The notes beneath the pieces were generated by a model. The model had not been told where the DNA came from. It searched no databases and saw only the letters and a program-made list of their open reading frames with translations. Shown piece after piece: positions 38,808 to 48,671 of a stretch of 64,000 nucleotides of DNA. Both the position numbers and the translations under genes were made by a program. How positions within the stretch are numbered: position 1 is the stretch's first letter; the number at the start of each line of letters is the position of its first letter. Origin of the DNA: an uncultured Mucilaginibacter sp. (GTDB lineage Bacteria > Bacteroidota > Bacteroidia > Sphingobacteriales > Sphingobacteriaceae); the NCBI GenBank assembly GCA_903864275.1, contig CAIPFE010000012.1:44332-108331 (forward strand). Reading direction: 5' to 3'.

Positions 38808-39829
38808 CGGGAATTAAATATTTCCATCCAGCGTTTTTTCGAGGAGGAGTTTTCGGGAACAACGTTGTTTTTAAACCAGGGCTGCTTCAGATATTCCAGG
38901 TATAATTCGGGTTGTGTATCTAATGCTATTATTTGTTCAATTAAGGGGCCGAAATCCATCCCGGAAAATTGAAGTTTAATTTTAATGCCCCTCGCATATG
39001 ACTTTAATTTTCGTTTTATCCTGATTTTGGGGCCTTTCAGGTATCGCGGAAGAATATCTTCGAAATCCAATTGGCCTAATTTCCCTATTTTTTTTATTGC
39101 CTGCTGATATTTTTGAGGAAAATATTCCGGGGCATTAATAAAACTCTTCGTGTTGAAAATATCGCCTACAAGCGGGTCGCCACAATAGATCGGGATACTG
39201 TTTGTCAGCATCGCATCGTACAATTTTTCTGTTTGGTAACCCGGATAGATATCGTTTTCAAACGCGATCGTAAATTTATAAGGGGATAAAAACTGTTTCT
39301 TAACATCCCATTTGTCGCCTTTATAGTGGGCATCAATTCCCGGCATGTTATTCATCGACTTGCCCGGCGCATCCACTTTTTTATACCCGGACAGTTGTGA
39401 AAAAAAAGCCTCGCGGTATGGAACTTTGTGCGAATATAAAAAATTACAAAATTTTGTTTTGGAAGCTAGTATTTCTTCGGGATTGTAATCAGGCTGTTTA
39501 ATTAAAAGCTGCGGGTTTAATGCATGCCACTGGATCCGTTTATAGTTGGCATGATTAACATCTTCTTCGCCAGGTATGCCAAAGGCCCATTCACAAATGG
39601 AAAAATCGGGCCTGATATTCTCGCAAAAATAACCTATCCGCACATGGTCACCTTTTGGGGGGATATCGTTGCCATAAGGCCCGAAGATAATGAAATCCGG
39701 TTCAGCAGATTCCTCGAAGTGATAAATATCCGTTAATTGTTCAATATCAAATACTTCTTTTTTAAATGTTTCTAATGTAAGGCCATTTTGAAAATGGAGT
39801 TTTATTAATCGTTTTGACGAAGAATTCAT
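38804..39829 (-). CDS. GT10 alpha-1,3/4-fucosyltransferase family
   Basis: LSPYKFTIAFENDIYPGYQTEKLYDAMLTNSIPIYCGDPLVGDIFNTKSFINA is the GT10 signature region. Confidence 0.88.
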   Translation of the reverse strand: MNSSSKRLIKLHFQNGLTLETFKKEVFDIEQLTDIYHFEESAEPDFIIFGPYGNDIPPKGDHVRIGYFCENIRPDFSICEWAFGIPGEEDVNHANYKRIQWHALNPQLLIKQPDYNPEEILASKTKFCNFLYSHKVPYREAFFSQLSGYKKVDAPGKSMNNMPGIDAHYKGDKWDVKKQFLSPYKFTIAFENDIYPGYQTEKLYDAMLTNSIPIYCGDPLVGDIFNTKSFINAPEYFPQKYQQAIKKIGKLGQLDFEDILPRYLKGPKIRIKRKLKSYARGIKIKLQFSGMDFGPLIEQIIALDTQPELYLEYLKQPWFKNNVVPENSSSKKRWMEIFNSR

Positions 39830-39832
39830 GAA

Positions 39833-39937
39833 CTAAACTGGGGTTGTACTTTGCCCGGTGAGATGAGGTTTAATTGGTGGGACAAGGATATAATGAACAT
39901 ATTCTTTTTTAGTTTTATAAACAACAGCGTTTAACAA
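39833..39937 (-). pseudogene. Orphan 3' tail of a lost CDS upstream of the GT10 gene
   Basis: Frame LLNAVVYKTKKEYVHYILVPPIKPHLTGQSTTPV* with no ATG; 3 nt before the GT10 ATG. Confidence 0.45.
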
Positions 39938-39938
39938 T

Positions 39939-40769
39939 TTAGTCAACCTTTCTGAACCATATATTAGCTTCCGGATAATCGTCGCCCAAATTAAATTTAT
40001 TTCCGAGAACATTATTTGACTCGTATCCTAAGTCTATAATGTAATTATAACATTGTTCCATTGTATAACCTGTTCTTTCCATTAAATCAGAAAACTCCAT
40101 AATTATATTTTTTGGCTTAATTGAATCCTGGTTAAAAAAACCTTTGAATACGTTCATCTCAAAGCCTTCAACATCAATTTTGATCAAATCGATACTTTGT
40201 ATATTAAAGAATTTTATAATTTCTGAAAGCGGACATAACCTGATTAAATATGAAGTCTCGTCATTCGATTTATCTACAACCTGGACAGTCCCCGAATTTC
40301 CGGGAGAGCTATTAGTAAGGTATCCGAATGAGTCTTTATCAGATAATCCAATATTTATGGGTATAATATTTTTGCTATGGTTTAAATAAATGTTCGATAA
40401 TAATTTTTGGAAATTTAAAAAGGAAGGCTCAATGGCATAAATATGCAAATTTTCTATGTTACTTAAATGTATACTATAAAGCCCCATATTGGCGCCTATA
40501 TCTAAGAATATACCTCCGTTACCTAACAAACTTTCGCATAATTCTAAGGTTAAGGGTTCATAGTTGCCAGTGAAAACGATTTCATTGGACATGTATTCTC
40601 TTGTCGAAACTTGTAATAATTTATCACAGGGACCTTTAACCCTTATTTCATTATTAAAGAAATAGTCATTTATATAATTTACAATTCTAATTTTAAAAGG
40701 ATGACCCGGTATTTTTCTTATATAAAATAAAAGTAATCTGTCTTTTAACCGGCTTCCGGAGTATGCCAT
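39939..40769 (-). CDS. FkbM family methyltransferase
   Basis: GGIFLDIGANMGLYSIHLSNIENLHIYAIEPSFLNFQKLLSNI...IDLIKIDVEGFEMNVFKGFF. Confidence 0.92.
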   Translation of the reverse strand: MAYSGSRLKDRLLLFYIRKIPGHPFKIRIVNYINDYFFNNEIRVKGPCDKLLQVSTREYMSNEIVFTGNYEPLTLELCESLLGNGGIFLDIGANMGLYSIHLSNIENLHIYAIEPSFLNFQKLLSNIYLNHSKNIIPINIGLSDKDSFGYLTNSSPGNSGTVQVVDKSNDETSYLIRLCPLSEIIKFFNIQSIDLIKIDVEGFEMNVFKGFFNQDSIKPKNIIMEFSDLMERTGYTMEQCYNYIIDLGYESNNVLGNKFNLGDDYPEANIWFRKVD

Positions 40770-40791
40770 TTATTATTTACTTAGTTTTAAT

Positions 40792-41679
40792 TTATATGCC
40801 CTTAATAACAAAAGCATCGTCATTCACTTCTGAAATATATTTGTAATAATAGTTATAAATAGAATTTATATCCACGACAGCTTCATTATTGGCGTTAACA
40901 TTGGTACTTACAGTCTTAAGTCGCTTGCCCAAAAATATCTTTATTTCGGACCATAAGCTTATTTCCGACCTATCACCGGCATATTGGTAAAAAATGCATG
41001 CTCTTTTACTTTGTTCATTAACTAACTTATTGTTTTTTAATGAACTAACTGTTTGCGGATGTGCCACAGAAAGTGCATTATAGCCTGTATAAAAAGCAAT
41101 ATTGGCCTTTAAATAGCTTATTCTTAATGAATACTCCCAGTCCATCATTATAAAAGCAGGATTGTAAAGGCCTACCAAGGCTAATGAGTTTCTTCTTATG
41201 AGCATGTGAACATCACCAAAAGTAAAGGAAGGCGTAATCCCTTTTTTCCAATTTTCAAACTGTAGTGAACGGCTAAGTTTTTGTATTTTCTTATAATCGT
41301 GCAGCGAGCTGCCCAGGTCATTGGAGATCAATACGTCAACAGCTGGACTGGCCAGCATATAATTTTTACATTCCCTGATAGCCTTATAGCAAAAAACATC
41401 GTCATCAATTATCTTTTTTATAATGATGCCTTTTGCCATTAACATGGCTTTGTTCCAGGCATGTGCCTGGTTTTTGTCGGGTTCTGAAATAAACTGGTGA
41501 ATTTTTCCTTCATCGAAAAGTGTTTGCAGGTATTCTTTTGAGCCATCGGCGCTGTTACCGTCCACCACCACAATTTCTTCATCAGCCTGTAATTCATCTA
41601 ATAATTTTTCTAACGTAATTTTTAGAAAGGGCAGGCGGTTGTAGGTAGCAATGATGTATGATAAATTAATATTTTTCAA
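40792..41679 (-). CDS. GT2-family glycosyltransferase
   Basis: NLSYIIATYNRLPFLKITLEKLLDELQADEEIVVVDGNSADGSKEYL. Confidence 0.92.
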   Translation of the reverse strand: MKNINLSYIIATYNRLPFLKITLEKLLDELQADEEIVVVDGNSADGSKEYLQTLFDEGKIHQFISEPDKNQAHAWNKAMLMAKGIIIKKIIDDDVFCYKAIRECKNYMLASPAVDVLISNDLGSSLHDYKKIQKLSRSLQFENWKKGITPSFTFGDVHMLIRRNSLALVGLYNPAFIMMDWEYSLRISYLKANIAFYTGYNALSVAHPQTVSSLKNNKLVNEQSKRACIFYQYAGDRSEISLWSEIKIFLGKRLKTVSTNVNANNEAVVDINSIYNYYYKYISEVNDDAFVIKGI

Positions 41680-42425
41680 TTCATTAATGCTTTATTCACA
41701 AAAAGCGCATCGCCCTGCAGTAATTCTCCATTTGGGGACGAGTAACCGCCGCTTACATTTACGAGTATGAAATTATTTTCGTAAAAAAATTTATAAAGAT
41801 CAAAGAATGTTGAAGAGTTTTGATAAAGAGGCTTATACGAAAACTCCGTGTAAACGAGCTTAGTTATTTTTAGGGCTTCAATACCCCCCTGGAGTACCAA
41901 ATGCTCAGCTCCCTGCACATCAATTTTTATAAAATCAATATGTGAAAGTTTTTGTTCTTTAACAATATGATCTAATGTTAAGGTGTTAATTTTTGTTTTA
42001 ACCGGGTCTTCAAAATTTAAAGATGCAAATCCCTCCCCTTTATTATCAATCCTTAACAACGAGCTAACAAAGTGCGCGTCCTCGTTATAATAAAAATCAG
42101 TTTCAGAGGCCGAATTGGAAACAGCGGCATTAACGATTTGGAAAGTTTCCCTATCGGGAAACGTTTGTTCGAGGATAGGAATTAATCCGGAAACCGGTTC
42201 TACTAAAATGCCCTTTTTGATTTTATATTCACCACAAATGCTCTTGGAAAAATGCCCTACGTTCGCCCCTATATCAAAAAAAGTAATGGGGTTATTTTTC
42301 GGCAGCCAGTTCAAAAGTTCCAAAGCGGCCCCGGAACGGGAGTAGGGTATTTTTAAAAGATCAAGTAAAACATATTTGCCTTCTTGTTTAATCGAATTTG
42401 GTATCAGGCGTTTAAATAAATTCAA
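41676..42425 (-). CDS. FkbM family methyltransferase
   Basis: ITFFDIGANVGHFSKSICGEYKIKKGILVEPVSGLIPILEQTF...IDFIKIDVQGAEHLVLQGG. Confidence 0.92.
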   Translation of the reverse strand: MNLFKRLIPNSIKQEGKYVLLDLLKIPYSRSGAALELLNWLPKNNPITFFDIGANVGHFSKSICGEYKIKKGILVEPVSGLIPILEQTFPDRETFQIVNAAVSNSASETDFYYNEDAHFVSSLLRIDNKGEGFASLNFEDPVKTKINTLTLDHIVKEQKLSHIDFIKIDVQGAEHLVLQGGIEALKITKLVYTEFSYKPLYQNSSTFFDLYKFFYENNFILVNVSGGYSSPNGELLQGDALFVNKALMN

Positions 42426-42456
42426 ATTGTAATGCTTTAATTGGATATATATTTAA

Positions 42457-43449
42457 TTATTTTTTTAATGCAGCTATCTTACGGTATACAGAAACAGTTT
42501 GAAAATTGTATTTAAAATAACTGATGGCTATGTTTTTCCAACTTATATGATTTATTTCTTCTACCGTTCCTATTCTATTTCTATAAACTAAATATTGTTT
42601 TGGCCAGTATTTTAAATATATCCCCACGAAATATAGGGCTTTTTTTAACCAATAAAGTGATGGCAAGTTCGAATTTTCAGAATTTAAAGCTCTTTCGTAT
42701 AAGCTTATAATGATATTGCATTGGGCCAATCCAGCATGTAGTTTTTTGATGTAACTCCATGTAAGACGTTGGGTTGTCAAAAAATGTTTAAATGTTAATT
42801 GGGGTGAATATAATATCTGGTATCCTGCAAGCCTTATTCTTAAGCATATTTCAGCGTCACCACCAGATGTCAGCTGGTTTTGTTTGCGGTCGTGCAAAAA
42901 CATTGGTTGGTTTGTTATTTCGTTGAGAACCGATTTCCGCACTGCCATCCCGGCCCCATATACGCCATTTACCGTGCATTCTTTTTCTGCCTGCGGACCT
43001 ACAGCGTATCCATGATAAAAGTTATCGAACCATGGTGGTTTTAAACCGTCATCCTCTATCTCTGCCGTGCCCAGGCCACCTATAGCAGCAACTGTCGGGT
43101 CTTGGTTAAATAATTTAGAAACGTTGCTGACATAATTTCTATCCAACCAGTTATCGTCATCGCAAAAAACCAGGTATTTATAACGGGCATTCATAACGCC
43201 CCTTTGCCGCGCATAAGCTAAACCTGGTTTTGGTTCATAAACAATTGACAGTTTAATTTTATCGGATGAGGTTTCAGACCAGATCGTTTGGGCTTTTTCC
43301 TGTGTATTATCTATGGATGCGTTATCGACTAAAATAACTTCGCAGGCCAAATCAGCATCAAGTTGCTGTAGTGCAATATGCGTTAAAGTTTGTTCCAAAA
43401 GTAACGCGCTATTATAACAACATATAATAACGGAAACGCCTTTGTTCAA
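42457..43449 (-). CDS. GT2-family glycosyltransferase
   Basis: GVSVIICCYNSALLLEQTLTHIALQQLDADLACEVILVDNASIDNTQE...LVFCDDDNWLDRNYVSNV. Confidence 0.93.
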   Translation of the reverse strand: MNKGVSVIICCYNSALLLEQTLTHIALQQLDADLACEVILVDNASIDNTQEKAQTIWSETSSDKIKLSIVYEPKPGLAYARQRGVMNARYKYLVFCDDDNWLDRNYVSNVSKLFNQDPTVAAIGGLGTAEIEDDGLKPPWFDNFYHGYAVGPQAEKECTVNGVYGAGMAVRKSVLNEITNQPMFLHDRKQNQLTSGGDAEICLRIRLAGYQILYSPQLTFKHFLTTQRLTWSYIKKLHAGLAQCNIIISLYERALNSENSNLPSLYWLKKALYFVGIYLKYWPKQYLVYRNRIGTVEEINHISWKNIAISYFKYNFQTVSVYRKIAALKK

Positions 43450-43452
43450 CGG

Positions 43453-44322
43453 CTAAAAATCAATTTGTATCCACTCTTTGGGATAGATTTCCCACGGCGT
43501 TTCTTTCTTAATTCGCCACCCCATAAAGTATTTTGGAGCATATATAATTTTGTCCGGCTTGTTATTAAGCCATGCACCCCACCAACTAAAAGTGCTGTTT
43601 GAGATGATGCAGCCATCCGCGTTTAGCAAATGCTGAAAATCCATTATTTCTGTTTCGGCAGCAATAGTTTTATTGCTGATTTCTTCAAAATGTTGCTTTA
43701 CAAAGTCTAATTCATCGCTTATGAAAACGAAATGAATATTCTGCCCATCGTAGTTTGCAATGGCCTTTTTATAATATTTAAGCGGTAATGAAAGATCATC
43801 ACCGCCTAAGTTTAAATGCCGCAGATCCTGGTAATCCGTGCGGCGTATATGAACCGTTACAATTGAGTTGTTTTGATAAAGAAGGCCGTATTTAAGCCTG
43901 AACTGTTCAGTGATTTTTTTTTTTAAAGTAAACTTATTCCTTATACTGTTTTCAGCAGATTTGAAAAATAGCTGGGATTGGAAATAGCCTTCGTAAAGAA
44001 CACTGTCTCGCAGTGTTATTGCCGTGAGTGGGACATTAAAATCGTATTTTTCAGTCGAAAGTTTATAAAGCTTAGCAACGTAATCATAGTAAAAACGGCA
44101 TAAATAAAAGCTAAAAAAGTTTTTAAACCCGGTAATGCCAAATAAATTAATGATAAAGGTGCTTCCTTTAGGCGTTAAATTCTTAAAGTATTTACCTGCA
44201 ATAAATTTCTCATTGTACTGGTCAATGTAAAACGAGGTTTTTAACTGCTTTGCGGCAGTATAAGCAAAAGCGTATTGAAAAAGCTGGTTACCAAGTCTGC
44301 CGTTAAGCCTTACTGAAATCAT
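43453..44322 (-). CDS. GT11 alpha-1,2-fucosyltransferase family
   Basis: MISVRLNGRLGNQLFQYAFAYTAAKQL...SIVTVHIRRTDYQDL...ISNSTFSWWGAWLN. Confidence 0.92.
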   Translation of the reverse strand: MISVRLNGRLGNQLFQYAFAYTAAKQLKTSFYIDQYNEKFIAGKYFKNLTPKGSTFIINLFGITGFKNFFSFYLCRFYYDYVAKLYKLSTEKYDFNVPLTAITLRDSVLYEGYFQSQLFFKSAENSIRNKFTLKKKITEQFRLKYGLLYQNNSIVTVHIRRTDYQDLRHLNLGGDDLSLPLKYYKKAIANYDGQNIHFVFISDELDFVKQHFEEISNKTIAAETEIMDFQHLLNADGCIISNSTFSWWGAWLNNKPDKIIYAPKYFMGWRIKKETPWEIYPKEWIQIDF

Positions 44323-44325
44323 CTT

Positions 44326-44979
44326 TTATTGGGCGCTATCCAAAAACATTGTAAAATCATCAATATCCAAAAACTTTTTATAATTATCTTCTATCCATTT
44401 ATGATCTCTATCCCACCATTTAGATTTTAATAACATTTCAATTTGTGATTCATTAAACCTGTATTTAATAACTTTTGCCGGGCATCCAACGGCGATGGCA
44501 TAATCAGGCACATCCTTTGTCACCACGGCGCCGGCCCCTATTATTGCACCGGTACCCACTGTAATGTTATTTAAAATTATTGCATTAACGCCTATCCAAA
44601 CATCGTTCCCAATGGTATTGGTACCCATCTCTTTAAAATGGGATTCTTCCGTAAAGGAATAACCGCATTGCTTTAAGTTCGAAAAAAAAGCAGGATGTGT
44701 TGAAACGAATTTACTGCTGGGATGATCACCCAGGCCTATGCAGACACCCTGTGCAATCGAACAAAACTTGCCGATGACACAGTTCATCACAGTTACGTTT
44801 TTTGACAGATAGGTAAAATCACCTATTTGGGTATTGAAAACATAGCTGTCTTTTCCAACCGGGCAAAATTTACCTAACGTACTTTTATCAAGGACATAGT
44901 TCAGGTCTTCAGTTTTTTTACGGTAAAACACACTTCTAACTTTGTTTACAGCTCTTTTCAAAAGATATAAGTTTCCCAC
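44326..44979 (-). CDS. CatB-related O-acetyltransferase (hexapeptide repeat)
   Basis: [33 protein letters not shown]...[49 protein letters not shown]. Confidence 0.9.
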   Translation of the reverse strand: MGNLYLLKRAVNKVRSVFYRKKTEDLNYVLDKSTLGKFCPVGKDSYVFNTQIGDFTYLSKNVTVMNCVIGKFCSIAQGVCIGLGDHPSSKFVSTHPAFFSNLKQCGYSFTEESHFKEMGTNTIGNDVWIGVNAIILNNITVGTGAIIGAGAVVTKDVPDYAIAVGCPAKVIKYRFNESQIEMLLKSKWWDRDHKWIEDNYKKFLDIDDFTMFLDSAQ

Positions 44980-44983
44980 TATA

Positions 44984-45859
44984 TTATATACCTAATTTTA
45001 AGAGAAATAAAAATATGCCTGATATTTTACCAGTAAATCCGCAGGCAATTATCTCGTTTCGCGTTGAGATATTGTATTTTTTGCATATATGTAGCAAATG
45101 GAGCGTGCATTTAATTAAATATTGGTAACCAATAAAATGCTTGATCTTTTGAAAAACATAAAAGTTTTCAGAAACTTCAACCTCACGGTTGTTGCAATAA
45201 TCGCTTACCCTGCCTTCGGCGCCATAGGTGGTTATTAGCGGCAATGAATTGTAGGCCGGTTTATTGAATTTACAAATAACCCTTATATAAAACTCGATAT
45301 CAACCAGCCAGATTAAGTTTTTGTCAAAATACTCAAAAACACTTTTTCGGTAAATAACCGCGCTCGGGCTCCCAATTTTGTTGCTTAATAGTAATGATTC
45401 AGGGTGCGATTGAATCCTGTTTATATCGTTTGGTGATACCTGGTGTACCCAATTATCCCCGTTGGCCAGCAATACAAAAGAACTTGAAAATGCCAACGAA
45501 CACTGCGGATTATCTGAAAGCAGGGCGACAAATTGCGCTAAACTGTCCCCAGTGGTAAACCAGTCATCATGATGTACAATTTTTATATACTCGCCCGAAG
45601 CTTTTTTTATACATTCATTCCAATTTTGGGGAGATCCAAGTGTGACATCATTTTTGAAATAAAATAATCTTCCTTTAAAATCATATTTTTCAACAAATTC
45701 TTTCACTATCAAACCTGGTGAATCATCTGTAATTATAATTTCATAATCCTGGTATGTTTGTATTAATATTGAGTCAAGGGTGCGTTTGAGATGAATGGTT
45801 TGGTTATAGGTCGGGATACAAATAGATACTTTGGGCATTAATTTTTTACCGCTATACAA
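44984..45859 (-). CDS. GT2-family glycosyltransferase
   Basis: [40 protein letters not shown]...[14 protein letters not shown]. Confidence 0.93.
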   Translation of the reverse strand: MYSGKKLMPKVSICIPTYNQTIHLKRTLDSILIQTYQDYEIIITDDSPGLIVKEFVEKYDFKGRLFYFKNDVTLGSPQNWNECIKKASGEYIKIVHHDDWFTTGDSLAQFVALLSDNPQCSLAFSSSFVLLANGDNWVHQVSPNDINRIQSHPESLLLSNKIGSPSAVIYRKSVFEYFDKNLIWLVDIEFYIRVICKFNKPAYNSLPLITTYGAEGRVSDYCNNREVEVSENFYVFQKIKHFIGYQYLIKCTLHLLHICKKYNISTRNEIIACGFTGKISGIFLFLLKLGI

Positions 45860-46542
45860 ATTATAAAATCCTTTTCATTAAGTGTACTTTCTACTTTATG
45901 GGTTTTATAATTCTGATAATAAAAAGATACCGGTTTTAGGCCAGCGGTTGATAGCCATCCTGTTATTTTATTTTCGTCTATGTAAAACGTTTTGTGAAAT
46001 CCAAGGCTTCGGGCCCCTTCATCGTCGACTTGCATATACGGTGTCGAAAATATCATCATCCCACCTTTTTTTAATGCGTTAGCAAATTTTTTGAAAAGGA
46101 TTTTGATTTCTGCCTCGTCAAAATGTTCTATGGTCTCAAATGATACAATTTTGTCAAATTCATTTACAAAAGCAAGATCCAATAAATTCAGGCAAAAAAA
46201 CTCTACTTTATTATTTAGGATATACCTGCTTTTAACTGCGTCAATTACCACATTATCGATATCGGCTCCCGTCACTTTAGCAGCTCTCTTGCTTAACATT
46301 ACACTGCCGTACCCTGTACCGCATGCAAAATCTCCGCAAACGTCATCGTTATCGATTTTTTTTTCGGCAAATTCATAACGGCGGTAATGATTTATTTGAT
46401 AGATATCTAATTTATCTAATAGAAGATCGTTACTGTAAATAAAGTCAACCCGTTCGCCGTTGCCGCCTAAGGGATTAGATCTATTAAAATCATAGCTCTC
46501 TTTCGGCTTATTTCGAAAAAAATTCAGTATCCGTTCAAACAT
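45838..46542 (-). CDS. Class I SAM-dependent methyltransferase
   Basis: GDFACGTGYGSVMLSKRAAKVTGADIDNVVI...KIVSFETIEHFDEAEIKILFKKFANALKKGGMMIFSTP. Confidence 0.88.
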   Translation of the reverse strand: MFERILNFFRNKPKESYDFNRSNPLGGNGERVDFIYSNDLLLDKLDIYQINHYRRYEFAEKKIDNDDVCGDFACGTGYGSVMLSKRAAKVTGADIDNVVIDAVKSRYILNNKVEFFCLNLLDLAFVNEFDKIVSFETIEHFDEAEIKILFKKFANALKKGGMMIFSTPYMQVDDEGARSLGFHKTFYIDENKITGWLSTAGLKPVSFYYQNYKTHKVESTLNEKDFIICIAVKN

Positions 46543-46572
46543 ATTTAATAACTATTACCAGGTAGAACATGG

Positions 46573-47400
46573 TTAAGGCTTAATGATTAATCCCTGGCAA
46601 GTGGGTAATGTTAAAACCATCACGCCCTTCGATTTAGCAAAAGCATCATGTGCTTCTTTCTGATCATTGGACATGTTAAGATAACCGTAATCATCTAAAA
46701 TTATAATTCCCCCACTCACAAGTTTGTCCCAGAAAAAGTTTAATGCCTCAAATTCGGGCTGGACGCAATTCATGTCTATGGATAAATAGCAAATCTTTTG
46801 CGTATCAACCTGGGACAAAGTTTCCGGGACCGGCCCTTTTATAATTTTTACATTAAAGTTTTTAAATGTTTCGATCACCTGTTCATAGACGTCGTTTTTT
46901 TTTCCGTAACCCAGAATTTCATGCCGTTCCATTTCACGGGGAGTACTGTATTTTTCAGACATTCCGGAAAAGGTATCTAACAGGTAATACTTTTTATTTA
47001 GGTCTTGAAAATTAACGAAGTTAATTACTGACCTGGCAAAAATACCTGTACTGACACCACAGTCTACAAAATCGCCCTCCAAATGAGCTGCATGATATGC
47101 GGCCCAGCATTGTACATGCGTTCTCCAGTGTATATCATAGTTTTTTAGCAAATGGCCCCCATCGGTCTGTTTTCCCAATTCATATGATTCTATAAAATGC
47201 GGATCCTTCATAAAGTCAGCATTATGAAATGTATATAGAAAATCCTGAGCGTATGTTACATCTGATTTTTTAAGCAAATAATAATCATTTAAATCAATTC
47301 CATTTTTCCCTTTAAATACATTGGATTTTCTTAGGATATCAATCAATCTTTTTGGTAAGATTTTCTTTATGGTTTTTTTCATATGCTTAATGTATCCCAT
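46573..47400 (-). CDS. TylF/MycF-family O-methyltransferase
   Basis: EGDFVDCGVSTGIFARSVINFVNFQDLNKKYYLLDTFSGMSEKYSTPREM...SGGIIILDDYGYLNMSNDQKEAHDAFA. Confidence 0.85.
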   Translation of the reverse strand: MGYIKHMKKTIKKILPKRLIDILRKSNVFKGKNGIDLNDYYLLKKSDVTYAQDFLYTFHNADFMKDPHFIESYELGKQTDGGHLLKNYDIHWRTHVQCWAAYHAAHLEGDFVDCGVSTGIFARSVINFVNFQDLNKKYYLLDTFSGMSEKYSTPREMERHEILGYGKKNDVYEQVIETFKNFNVKIIKGPVPETLSQVDTQKICYLSIDMNCVQPEFEALNFFWDKLVSGGIIILDDYGYLNMSNDQKEAHDAFAKSKGVMVLTLPTCQGLIIKP

Positions 47401-48671
47401 TTTAAAATGGGGCGAACAATACCTGGAAATTCTCCTACGTAATTTCCCCGGGCCGATGCCACATCTAAATTATCAAATACAGTAAAAGCTACGGCGTCCA
47501 GTTCCTGGAAATGTAAATAGAACGGCTCCTGGTTAAATATTGCGACTCCTACATTAATCAATCCGTCCGAAAGAAAATTTCCGGGTATCCACATCGTTGA
47601 AGAATATTTTCCTACTTTTCTTTTGTCTTTTCTGATAGGAGAGGTCACATCATGAGAATTTAAAATATTAACGCCCTGACTGTTAAATAGATTCATTCCA
47701 TGAGTGAAGATATTTGTTTCTTTTAAAACCTTATACTTCATGGTAATACCCACTTTGGTTGTAATATCAAAGCTTTCGTTTGGCCTATACTGTTCGTCAT
47801 GAACATAAACTTCTAATAGTTTGACAGTTTCATCACCGGGAGCCGATATTTCATCCCATTTCCTTATAGCTGAAGTATCATTATCCGATCTCAAATACTT
47901 GTCAATTATATTGCTTGTACTACCGTATCCATTTAGAGAGCCATTCTTCAATAAAATCGCACGCGAGCATAAACGCATTATCGCTCCCATATTATGGCTC
48001 ACAAACAAAACCGTTCTGCCTTCACCTTTACTCATATCGTCCATTTTGCCAAGGCATTTTTTTTGAAACTCAGCATCACCAACGGCAAGTACTTCATCAA
48101 CTACTAATATTTCCGATTCCAGGTATGCTGCAACTGCAAAAGCCAGGCGCACGTACATTCCGGATGAATATCTTTTTACAGGTGTATCTATATAGCGTTC
48201 AACGCCGGCAAAATCAACTATTTCATCAAATTTTCTTTTGATCTCGGCCCTACGCATGCCAAGTATAGCGCCGTTTAGGTAAATATTTTCTTTACCGCTC
48301 AGTTCAGGATGGAAACCTGTGCCTACCTCCAACAAACTCGACACACGTCCTCTTATTTTTACTGAACCCGTAGTTGGAGAAGTCACCCGGCTCAAAATTT
48401 TAAGTAAGGTGCTTTTACCGGCACCGTTACGGCCGATAATTCCAACTGCATCGCCCTGCTCTATTTCAAAATTAATATCCTTTAAGCTCCATACGATATC
48501 GCTTTCGCCTTTTTTTGTCCGGTCATTTACTTCGCCGATTTTTAAAAAAGGATCTTCTTTGCCGCGTGCACGTGCCCAAAAACGTTCAAGGTCACGGGAA
48601 ACGGTACCCGTACCAAAGTTACCTAACTGGTAGGCTTTCGAAAGATTTTCAACTTTTATTACAGTGGCCAT
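47379..48671 (-). CDS. Polysaccharide ABC transporter ATP-binding protein (Wzt-like, with C-terminal domain)
   Basis: GDAVGIIGRNGAGKSTLLKILSRVTSPTTGSVKIRGRVSSLLEVGTGFHPELSGKENIYLNGAILGM; C-terminal ~150-aa extension. Confidence 0.94.
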   Translation of the reverse strand: MATVIKVENLSKAYQLGNFGTGTVSRDLERFWARARGKEDPFLKIGEVNDRTKKGESDIVWSLKDINFEIEQGDAVGIIGRNGAGKSTLLKILSRVTSPTTGSVKIRGRVSSLLEVGTGFHPELSGKENIYLNGAILGMRRAEIKRKFDEIVDFAGVERYIDTPVKRYSSGMYVRLAFAVAAYLESEILVVDEVLAVGDAEFQKKCLGKMDDMSKGEGRTVLFVSHNMGAIMRLCSRAILLKNGSLNGYGSTSNIIDKYLRSDNDTSAIRKWDEISAPGDETVKLLEVYVHDEQYRPNESFDITTKVGITMKYKVLKETNIFTHGMNLFNSQGVNILNSHDVTSPIRKDKRKVGKYSSTMWIPGNFLSDGLINVGVAIFNQEPFYLHFQELDAVAFTVFDNLDVASARGNYVGEFPGIVRPILKWDTLSI

